Under the pieces are notes generated by a model. It did no database searches. It was not told where the DNA came from and saw only the letters and a program-made list of their open reading frames with translations. Source: Desulfobacteraceae bacterium (GTDB lineage: Bacteria; Desulfobacterota; Desulfobacteria; Desulfobacterales; BuS5). Taken from it: a stretch of DNA of 5,383 nucleotides. Every line of letters begins with the position of its first letter. The stretch's first letter is position 1. Location: NCBI GenBank assembly GCA_030642865.1, contig DAOWMW010000111.1, positions 1-5,383 on the forward strand. The letters run 5' to 3'. The position numbers were made by a program, and so were the translations under genes. Shown in pieces: positions 1-5,383 of this stretch.

Positions 1-120
1 ACATTTATTTTGTAATTGTTCTGTATAAATCATCAGATAAATAATTTCACTGCATTATCGGTCATCGCAGTAAGCATAAGAGCATAAAATGTTATAAAAT
101 TTAGTATTCGCATAAACTAT

Positions 121-149
121 TTGAGATAAAGCTTCATGGTAAATCTTAT
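121..149 (+). promoter_or_regulatory. Weak sigma70-type promoter candidate
   Basis: TTGAGA (121-126, five of six consensus bases) is followed after 17 bases by TCTTAT (144-149, four of six). This would start transcription near 156 and give a leader of about 180 bases before metV. In DNA this A/T-rich, such matches occur by chance. The perfect TATAAT at 188-193 is an alternative -10, but the bases 17 upstream (AATATT) make a poor -35. Confidence 0.2.
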
Positions 150-295
150 CTGCTGGAAGCTATAAATATTTATGCCTGCATGCTTATTATAATATGCCTT
201 CCTCCCTTTATTCAAAGTGAAATTTATTATATGATAATCCACTGAACAGTTACGATTTTTTATATTTTAAAACAAATTTACCATAGTAAAACCAA

Positions 296-314
296 ACGAA
301 ATGAAATATTTCGT
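296..314. promoter_or_regulatory. 7-bp inverted repeat upstream of metV, possible operator
   Basis: ACGAAAT (296-302) and ATTTCGT (308-314) are exact inverted copies separated by five bases. The repeat ends 14 bases before the AGGAGG Shine-Dalgarno sequence of metV. It could be a binding site for a dimeric repressor or a small mRNA hairpin near the ribosome site. No known regulator motif was recognised, and chance is a real alternative in A/T-rich DNA. Confidence 0.3.
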
Positions 315-338
315 AAAGAATTTAACTTAGGAGGTTTT

Positions 339-1010
339 ATGATTGTTGCCGAAAGAAAACCCTTTAATGAAATAAAAGAGATGTTAAAGGATTATAAAAA
401 AGTTCTAACAATTGGCTGTGGAACTTGTGTGGCCGTTTGCCTGGCTGGTGGCGAAAAAGAAGTGGAAATTTTAAATTCCGAGCTGATAATCGCTCGAAAA
501 ATTGACAAGGATCCGATTGTTACAGGTGCTTTTACTGTTGAACGCCAATGTGACATGGAGTTTTTGTCTGAGCTCGATGCCAAAGTTGACGAGTATGATG
601 CATTGCTCTCCATGGCATGCGGCGCCGGAATACAATTTTTAGCGGAAAGATTTCCTGATATTCCTGTTTTCCCGGCTGTTGACACATCTTTTATAGGTGT
701 TAACAGGGACGTGGGATGGTATGAAGAAAAATGCCGTGCATGCGGCAACTGCGTTCTTGGCATGACAGCAGGGATATGTCCGGTCACCATGTGCGCAAAA
801 AATTTGTTTAACGGGCCCTGCGGCGGTACAAATTCAGGAAGTTGCGAAATTGACCCTGACCAGCCCTGTGCCTGGTTTAAAATTTATGAAAGACTGGCCA
901 GTCAAAACAGACTTGATAACATAATAGAAATTTGTCCTCCCACAGACTGGCGCAACCAGAAGCCCCGCACAATTATGCAGCCTGTTTACAAAGAACGCAT
1001 ACTCGCTTGA
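339..1010 (+). CDS. metV: MetV, Fe-S/zinc partner of methylene-THF reductase
   Basis: This is a cytoplasmic 223-residue protein of the MetV family (methylenetetrahydrofolate reductase C-terminal domain). In Wood-Ljungdahl organisms it partners MetF and carries electrons to or from the MetF flavin. It is very rich in cysteine: an N-terminal group in GCGTCVAVC (C27, C30, C34) plus C71 and C94, then a second set at C132, C135, C138, C147, C152, C161, C169 and C177. The second set includes the family signature GPCGGTNSGSCEI (159-171), followed by PCAWFKIYERL. These residues are consistent with the zinc and 4Fe-4S centres known for the family; individual ligands are inferred. The ATG at 339 follows a strong AGGAGGT (329-335). 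It is first in the operon, 69 bases before metF. The length is normal and nothing looks broken. Confidence 0.93.
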   Translation: MIVAERKPFNEIKEMLKDYKKVLTIGCGTCVAVCLAGGEKEVEILNSELIIARKIDKDPIVTGAFTVERQCDMEFLSELDAKVDEYDALLSMACGAGIQFLAERFPDIPVFPAVDTSFIGVNRDVGWYEEKCRACGNCVLGMTAGICPVTMCAKNLFNGPCGGTNSGSCEIDPDQPCAWFKIYERLASQNRLDNIIEICPPTDWRNQKPRTIMQPVYKERILA

Positions 1011-1079
1011 AAAAATAACATAAATTTTAAAAAAACATATATACTAAAAAATAATTATTGTTTTAAAGGAAATATAGAT

Positions 1080-2003
1080 ATGAAATCAGGCAGTAATCTT
1101 GAAAAAGTTTTAAAAGCCGGACACTTTGCTTTCACAGGAGAAGTGGGGCCTCCCCGTGGAGCAAATATAAAAGCTCTCAAGGAAAAGGCCCGTCATCTTA
1201 AAGGGATGGTCGATATGGCCAATATAACTGACAATCAGACGGCAATGGTCAGAATGTCCAGTTGGGGAGCGGCTTTATTTGTAAAAGAGATGGGAATTGA
1301 ACCCAATTATCAGATGGTCTGCCGTGATAGAAACCGTCTTGCCATGCAGGCTGATATTCTTGGAGCATATGCCCATGGGCTTAAAAACATTCTATGCTTG
1401 TCAGGAGACCATCAGCAATTTGGAGATCATCCACAGGCAAAAGGCGTATTTGACGTGGATTCAATACAGCTCGTTGGAATGGTTAAAAAAATGAGGGATG
1501 AAGGCAAGTTTTTAGGAGGGGCTGATATTGATGATCCCCCAAAAATGTTTATAGGGGCTGCTGCAAACCCTTTTGCAGATCCATTTGAATGGAGAGTATT
1601 TCGGCTTGCAAAAAAAGTGCGGGCAGGGGCTGACTTCATTCAGACCCAGTGCGTTTTTAACATGGAAAGAATGCGGGAATGGATAAAGCAGGCAAACGAT
1701 ATGGGTTTAACTGAAAAAGTATATATACTTCCCGGCGTAACACCTATGAAAAGTATAGGCATGGCAAAGTATATGAAAAATAAGGTTCCAGGCATGGATG
1801 TGCCCGATGAAATAATAAAACGCCTCCAGGGAGTGGAAAAAAAGAAGGTGGCAAATGAAGGTATCCAGATTGCCTGTGAACAGATCGAAGAATTCAAAGA
1901 GATGAAAGGCGTAGCCGGAGTTCATCTAATGGCGATTGAATGGGAGCACAAAGTCCCGGAGATTGCGGAAAGGGCTAAAGTGCTGCCAAGGCCAGAGGTA
2001 TAA
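1080..2003 (+). CDS. metF: Methylenetetrahydrofolate reductase
   Basis: This 307-residue TIM-barrel flavoprotein interconverts 5,10-methylene-THF and 5-methyl-THF, a step in methionine supply and in the methyl branch of the Wood-Ljungdahl pathway. The N-terminal FTGEVGPPRG (18-27) carries the glutamate (E21) that matches the catalytic Glu28 of E. coli MetF. LCLSGDHQ (106-112) supplies the flavin-contacting aspartate D110 (Asp120 in E. coli). DFIQTQCVF (185-193) supplies Q190, matching the folate-contacting Gln183. LPGVTPMKS (217-225) is the late-barrel motif. These matches come from aligning motifs by eye. The ATG is preceded by AAGGA (1066-1070) at nine bases. The length is near the usual 290-310. 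Placement between metV and hdrA suggests that its electron partner is the neighbouring Hdr module rather than free NAD(P)H. Direction is not set by sequence: reduction in acetogenesis, oxidation in acetate-oxidising sulfate reducers. Confidence 0.95.
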   Translation: MKSGSNLEKVLKAGHFAFTGEVGPPRGANIKALKEKARHLKGMVDMANITDNQTAMVRMSSWGAALFVKEMGIEPNYQMVCRDRNRLAMQADILGAYAHGLKNILCLSGDHQQFGDHPQAKGVFDVDSIQLVGMVKKMRDEGKFLGGADIDDPPKMFIGAAANPFADPFEWRVFRLAKKVRAGADFIQTQCVFNMERMREWIKQANDMGLTEKVYILPGVTPMKSIGMAKYMKNKVPGMDVPDEIIKRLQGVEKKKVANEGIQIACEQIEEFKEMKGVAGVHLMAIEWEHKVPEIAERAKVLPRPEV

Positions 2004-2012
2004 TTTTTAAAT

Positions 2013-2029
2013 AAGGAGTTTCCAAATTG
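2013..2029 (+). promoter_or_regulatory. Ribosome binding site that selects a TTG start
   Basis: AAGGAG (2013-2018) lies eight bases before TTG at 2027. The first in-frame ATG (2054-2056, codon 10) would cut into the first beta-strand just before the flavin-binding glycines and has only an A-run/AAGG with spacing that is too short. TTG is therefore the better start. Confidence 0.75.
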
Positions 2030-3280
2030 AATATAGAACTGAAAAAAAAGGTCATGGTTGTGGGGGGTGGTATTGCAGGCCTTACTGCTGCCTGGGAATT
2101 ATCCAGAATGAACATTGATGTTCATATAGTGGAAAAGACCTGCTTTTTAGGCGGACATGCAATTAAACTTTGCTGCAAGGCAACGGAAGAGTGCCAGCAA
2201 TGCGGCGCCTGCTCTGTTGAAAAAATGATGAAAAACGTGGTAAATGAATCTGGAATCAATATTCATTTGTCCACAGAGATAGAAAATATAAATCGTAACG
2301 GTAATTTTAAGGTCAGCCTTAATAAAGGTCCTGAATATATAGATTCCAGACTCTGCACAAATTGCGGGGCATGTTTTGAAAAATGCCCTGAACATGGTGC
2401 AATTATACAGGGATTTTCAAAAAACAACACTCCTCTTTACGGAATCATGGAAGAAAAGATTTCCCTTATTAAAGATTTTTGTAAAGATATATGTCCCGAA
2501 GGGGCTATTTCCCTTGATAAGAAAGGCTCATCAGAAAATCTTGATGTTGATGCTGTAATTATAGCAACCGGTTTTCAGCCTTTTGATCCTGAAATAGAAG
2601 GCACTTACGGCTATAATAAATTTGATAATGTTATTTCAGGCATGGATCTTGAGGAGTCTTTAAGACAAAATGGCTGTGCCTTAAAACCATCGGATGGCGA
2701 AAAACCTGAAAAAGTTGCTTTTATCCAATGCGTGGGGAGCAGGGATGAAAGACTGGGAAATCTCTGGTGTTCTCAGGTATGCTGTCCCTATGCACTGAGG
2801 ATGGCTGAAGTTATTAAAAATAAAAATCCGGAAACTGAAATTTTTATGTTTTACATGGATATTCAAAATACCGGAAATTCATTCCCGGTATTTTATGAAA
2901 AATGCAAATCAGACATGGAATTTATCAGAAATATTCCCATAGATATAATTCCTGTTGAAAACAATAGAGTTAAAATACGATATTTAAACGACAATGATGG
3001 TTCCCCCCTGATTGAGGAGTTTGATCTTGTTGTATTATCCATAGGGATCACGCCAGGAGAGGACAGCAATAAATTATCGAAAATTTTTGATATTGCTCTT
3101 GATGAAGATGGCTTTATATCGAATGGCAATAAATTCAATAACTCCTCCACCTCGAGCAGAGGCATTTTCCTTGCCGGGACTGCCGGAGGTCCGAAAAACA
3201 TTGCAGACTCCATGGCAAATGCAGGCCAGGCTGTTTGTGAAGCACTGAATTATTTGGGGGGAGAGGAACCTATACAATGA
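2027..3280 (+). CDS. hdrA: Short HdrA-type FAD/iron-sulfur electron-transfer subunit
   Basis: This is a cytoplasmic 417-residue flavoprotein of the HdrA/QmoA family. The FAD Rossmann motif VVGGGIAGLTAAWEL (11-25) is followed by EKTCFLGGH (36-44). A cysteine-rich loop (C49, C50, C56, C59, C62) comes next, then an inserted ferredoxin motif C110, C113, C116, C120-Pro and a degenerate second half with only C152 and C156-Pro. IIATGFQPFDP (178-188) is the second dinucleotide-domain motif. C235-x12-C248-x3-C252-C253 reproduces the spacing of the unusual cluster next to the flavin in methanogen HdrA. GIFLAGTAGGPKNIADSMANAG (379-400; residues 379-398 are the core) closes the FAD site. The full-length archaeal protein is roughly 650 residues, so this form lacks the C-terminal ferredoxin domain, which the next gene appears to supply. 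It lies 23 bases after metF and shares ATGA with the next gene. A role relaying MetFV electrons is inferred; QmoA-like function is the main alternative. Confidence 0.9.
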   Translation: MNIELKKKVMVVGGGIAGLTAAWELSRMNIDVHIVEKTCFLGGHAIKLCCKATEECQQCGACSVEKMMKNVVNESGINIHLSTEIENINRNGNFKVSLNKGPEYIDSRLCTNCGACFEKCPEHGAIIQGFSKNNTPLYGIMEEKISLIKDFCKDICPEGAISLDKKGSSENLDVDAVIIATGFQPFDPEIEGTYGYNKFDNVISGMDLEESLRQNGCALKPSDGEKPEKVAFIQCVGSRDERLGNLWCSQVCCPYALRMAEVIKNKNPETEIFMFYMDIQNTGNSFPVFYEKCKSDMEFIRNIPIDIIPVENNRVKIRYLNDNDGSPLIEEFDLVVLSIGITPGEDSNKLSKIFDIALDEDGFISNGNKFNNSSTSSRGIFLAGTAGGPKNIADSMANAGQAVCEALNYLGGEEPIQ

Positions 3281-4896
3281 CACATAAAACAGGTACAGAT
3301 ATAAACGAAATAAGCATCAACACTGATGTACTGGTTATAGGCGGAGGTTTAACAGGAGTTAAATCTGCCTGCGAAATAGCTTCATCAGGATACAAGGTTA
3401 TTCTTGCTGAAAAAAGCCCCGAGCTTGGTTTAAAAAATTTTGAGGACCAGGATATCCAGGATTTAATAAAAAAAACAGCCTCTGACAGCAATATTGATGT
3501 TTTTACCAATACAAATATTGTCAGTTCAGCAGGAGTGTCTGGAGATTACAGCGTATGGCTTTTAAAAAAAGATGAAATTTTTGAGAAAAAAGTCGGCTCC
3601 ATTGTAATTGCCACTGATTCTTCTATAAAGGTTCTTGATAAAGAATACGGCCTTTCTCTTTCTGATAAAGTATTATCGCAATCACAAATAGAATCCATTC
3701 TTGCATCAGATAAGGAAAAAATTAAAGGGAAAAGCATTGCAGTCATTGCGGGTTTTGCCCAGGAAGGAAACCCCATAGTGACCCAGCGGGTTTTAAACAG
3801 CGTTCTTGCCATGGAAAACATTTCCGGGTCCACTGTTTTTGTATATATGAATAATATCAAAGTGGCATCCAGCGGCCTGGAAAGGCTATGCAAAGAAGGA
3901 AGGGATAAAGGCGCAATATTTTTTAAGCTGACGGATACTCCTGAAATAATCGAGTCAGATGAAAAAATAAAAATTACCTTTATTGATCCTGTTCTGAGAA
4001 AAAAGCTGGAGGTCGAGCATGATTTAATAGTTATTGAGGAACAGATAACTCTTGATCCAATAAATAAAAACCTTGCAAATCTTCTCAGGATTGATCTTGG
4101 CCCACAGGATTTTCTCCAGAAAGAGAATGTCCACATGCTTCCTGTACGAACAAACAGGGAGGGAATATTTGTCGCAGGTTCCAGCCGGAAAGTCTGCAAT
4201 CTGACAAATGCCTGGGTCGACGTTGATAATGTAGTGCTGGAATTAAAAAACTTTCTTGCTGATGGTACAAAAAAAATACCTGGGGACAAAGCTGTTATAG
4301 ACGCGGAAAAATGTACAATTTGTCTGACCTGTTACAGATGCTGCCCCCACGGAGCCATATACTGGGAGGGAGACAAAGCTGTTATATCTCCAATTGCATG
4401 TCAGGGCTGCGGCATATGCGCCAGTGAATGCCCGATGAATGCTATCCAGCTGGGGGGATATAATGATTCTTTTATTTCAGATGAGATTAAGGCAAAAACA
4501 GAATCAAAAACAGCAAAACCGAATATAATTGCTTTTTGCTGCGAAAACTCGGCTTATGAAGCAGGCCTGATGGCTGAATCATTTAAAATGGAGATGCCTG
4601 AAGGGCTCAATATCATCAAAGTCCCCTGCGCAGGTAAAATAGACCTTGATTTTATTATGAGTTCATTTGCACAAGGGGCAGACGGTGTACTTGTGATGAC
4701 CTGCCATAATGGAAACTGTAAATCAGAAAAAGGAAATATATTTGCAGGCTGGAGAGTTGCAGAGGCACAAAGAAAGCTGGAGGTCATAGGGCTTGATAAA
4801 GAAAGACTTGCCTTTGTTACACTGGCATCTAATATGGGAAAGGATTTTTGCAGAGTTGTCAACGAGATGGAAGAAAGAATAAAAAAATCAGGTTAG
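3277..4896 (+). CDS. Degenerate HdrA-like domain fused to 2x[4Fe-4S] and MvhD
   Basis: This 539-residue fusion protein has three parts. Residues 17-330 are an HdrA-like fold with a Rossmann motif VLVIGGGLTGVKSA (18-31), but without the ferredoxin insert, without the LGG motif (ELGLKN instead), with ATD in place of ATG (112-114), and without the C-x12-C-x3-CC cluster. Residues 336-392 hold two complete ferredoxin motifs (C346, C349, C352, C356-Pro and C375, C378, C381, C385-Pro). Residues 416-537 are an MvhD domain (C421, C422, C451, C476, C481), a family that in methanogens carries a 2Fe-2S cluster linking HdrA to hydrogenase or another electron donor. The ATG lies inside the hdrA stop (ATGA), with GGAGAGG (3260-3266) upstream, so translation is probably coupled and the two chains probably assemble together. 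Layout resembles a shortened QmoB. The partner enzyme is probably MetFV, by gene order. Whether the N-terminal domain still binds FAD is uncertain. Confidence 0.88.
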   Translation: MTHKTGTDINEISINTDVLVIGGGLTGVKSACEIASSGYKVILAEKSPELGLKNFEDQDIQDLIKKTASDSNIDVFTNTNIVSSAGVSGDYSVWLLKKDEIFEKKVGSIVIATDSSIKVLDKEYGLSLSDKVLSQSQIESILASDKEKIKGKSIAVIAGFAQEGNPIVTQRVLNSVLAMENISGSTVFVYMNNIKVASSGLERLCKEGRDKGAIFFKLTDTPEIIESDEKIKITFIDPVLRKKLEVEHDLIVIEEQITLDPINKNLANLLRIDLGPQDFLQKENVHMLPVRTNREGIFVAGSSRKVCNLTNAWVDVDNVVLELKNFLADGTKKIPGDKAVIDAEKCTICLTCYRCCPHGAIYWEGDKAVISPIACQGCGICASECPMNAIQLGGYNDSFISDEIKAKTESKTAKPNIIAFCCENSAYEAGLMAESFKMEMPEGLNIIKVPCAGKIDLDFIMSSFAQGADGVLVMTCHNGNCKSEKGNIFAGWRVAEAQRKLEVIGLDKERLAFVTLASNMGKDFCRVVNEMEERIKKSG

Positions 4897-4952
4897 GATT
4901 GGGTAATTAATAAAATTCACGATCCTTAGGTTTTTGAAAATTTTTAACATCC

Positions 4953-4992
4953 TTTAAACTGGATTCCCCCTTGCGCGGGAATCCAGTTTAAA
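4953..4992. terminator. Perfect 16-bp inverted repeat between convergent genes
   Basis: TTTAAACTGGATTCCC (4953-4968) and GGGAATCCAGTTTAAA (4977-4992) are exact inverted copies around the 8-base loop CCTTGCGC. The repeat lies between two convergent genes, 56 bases after one stop and 15 bases beyond the other, so a bidirectional terminator is plausible. The T-tract on the + strand is short (ATTTT), and on the minus strand the bases after the stem are not T-rich, so termination would be weak by the standard model. The core GGATTCCC...GGGAATCC is of the kind seen in dispersed REP-like palindromes in many proteobacterial genomes, which is the main alternative. Confidence 0.6.
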
Positions 4993-5007
4993 ATTTTCTA
5001 TGGTAAA

Positions 5008-5383
5008 TTACATGGCAGTCTCAGGATGAAAGACATTAACATCTTTTAAATCATCTCCAAGATATTCACGTTCATTGGGCCCTAGTACACCCAGTGAAAG
5101 TGCAAGTAATGTCCAGAAATGTACAACCGGATAGTTACCACCGTAATGCTCACTTAACTCATGGATCTGGGCATGGCAGTTATGACACCCTGCAATACAA
5201 TAATCGGCTCCTGTGGCCTTTATCTGGTCATCTTTCAGTTTTCCGTATGCCAGCCGCTGATCTTTAAATCCTGACTGGAGAAAACCGCCCCCTCCGCCGC
5301 AGCAGTAATTATTAGACATATTAGGCTGCATATCTACAAAATTTTCTTCGCCAACAACAGCTTTAATTGCATAACGAAAATCT
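5008..5383 (-). CDS. CCG-domain Fe-S oxidoreductase, C-terminal part (HdrD/DsrK/TmcB-like)
   Basis: Only the last 124 residues are in the window. The frame stays open to the right edge, so the ATG at 5331 is internal and not the start. Upstream of it the reading continues RYAIKAVVGEENFVDMQPN, leading into the CCG motif NNYCCGGGGGF and then CIAGCHNCHAQIHEL. Together these form a second CCG (cysteine-rich) domain of the type that binds a noncubane 4Fe-4S cluster in HdrB/HdrD. The tail (HFWTLLALSLGVLGPNEREY) resembles the DsrK, TmcB and HmcF subunits of sulfate-reducer membrane redox complexes, recalled by eye rather than searched. An N-terminal ferredoxin pair and first CCG domain would be expected outside the window. 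It converges on the metV operon, so it is not co-transcribed with it. The stop is TAA at 5008-5010. Confidence 0.85.
   Translation of the reverse strand, partial: DFRYAIKAVVGEENFVDMQPNMSNNYCCGGGGGFLQSGFKDQRLAYGKLKDDQIKATGADYCIAGCHNCHAQIHELSEHYGGNYPVVHFWTLLALSLGVLGPNEREYLGDDLKDVNVFHPETAM

Larger units (their letters stand above)
1..338. other. A/T-rich intergenic leader, no gene seen
   Basis: No credible coding frame is visible on either strand, because stops are frequent in all frames and the composition is much more A/T-rich than the genes downstream. No end of an upstream gene is recognisable. The stretch contains a TTGAGA/TCTTAT promoter-like pair (121-149), an isolated TATAAT (188-193) with no good -35 partner, a 6-bp inverted repeat AGCTTC/GAAGCT (130-135 and 156-161), a widely spaced 9-bp inverted pair ATGGTAAAT/ATTTACCAT (136-144 and 276-284), and a tight 7-bp inverted repeat at 296-314. 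No tRNA and no known riboswitch core was recognised. It most likely carries the promoter and 5' leader of the metV operon. Confidence 0.7.

Noticed and set aside
74..116. Three GCATAA copies (74-79, 82-87, 111-116)
   Set aside because: The spacing is irregular and the unit is short and A/T-rich; there is no evidence for an iteron or CRISPR-type array.
136..284. Long-range inverted pair ATGGTAAAT / ATTTACCAT (136-144, 276-284)
   Set aside because: Nine A/T-rich bases separated by about 130 bases are likely to occur by chance, and no supporting structure was seen between them.
392..790. 132-codon open frame on the minus strand
   Set aside because: It is antisense to metV and shows no domain, while the + strand frame carries the full MetV cysteine signature.
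2893..3213. 106-codon open frame on the minus strand
   Set aside because: It is antisense to the C-terminal FAD segment of hdrA, with no ribosome site or motif of its own recognised.
3546..4289. 247-codon open frame on the minus strand
   Set aside because: It lies antisense within the hdrA-mvhD fusion gene, whose product has clear domain motifs. The antisense translation is Ser/Phe-rich with no recognisable motif, typical of a shadow.
4554..4862. 102-codon open frame on the minus strand
   Set aside because: It is antisense to the MvhD domain and looks like a by-product of the coding strand.
5329..5331. ATG as the start of the minus-strand CCG gene
   Set aside because: The frame remains open upstream to the window edge, and the upstream residues (RYAIKAVVGEENFVD) fit the conserved region before the CCG motif, so the gene is cut by the window rather than starting here.

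Overview
The window looks like chromosome from an anaerobe that runs the methyl branch of the Wood-Ljungdahl (reductive acetyl-CoA) pathway. The most likely source is a sulfate-reducing member of the Desulfobacterota, such as the Desulfobacterales. The basis is gene content: metV-metF linked to HdrA- and MvhD-type electron-transfer proteins, beside a CCG-domain iron-sulfur oxidoreductase whose tail resembles the DsrK/TmcB/HmcF group. The DNA is moderately A/T-rich, and the noncoding parts strongly so. The taxonomic assignment is inference, and an acetogen or syntroph cannot be excluded.

Layout. Bases 1-338 hold no gene that can be supported; this A/T-rich leader has weak promoter-like elements and a 7-bp inverted repeat just before the first ribosome binding site. 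Four genes on the + strand then form a probable operon: metV (339-1010), metF (1080-2003), a short HdrA (2027-3280, TTG start), and a second HdrA-like protein fused to two ferredoxin-type clusters and an MvhD domain (3277-4896, overlapping the previous gene by ATGA). A perfect 16-bp inverted repeat (4953-4992) lies in the gap that follows. A convergent minus-strand gene (5008-5383) enters from the right edge; only the C-terminal 124 residues of its CCG-domain product are present.

How the genes fit together. MetF interconverts methylene- and methyl-tetrahydrofolate, and MetV is its Fe-S/zinc partner. In Moorella thermoacetica, MetFV is associated with HdrABC and MvhD. Here the Hdr part is remodelled. 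The first HdrA keeps the cysteine pattern of the unusual flavin-adjacent cluster (C-x12-C-x3-CC) but has no C-terminal ferredoxin domain. The second has two complete 4Fe-4S motifs and MvhD but has lost that pattern and several flavin-binding residues. Together they look like one HdrA-MvhD unit spread over two chains, somewhat like QmoA/QmoB. No hdrB or hdrC lies between or directly after these genes. This unusual architecture of a methylene-THF reductase electron-transfer module is the most interesting content of the window.
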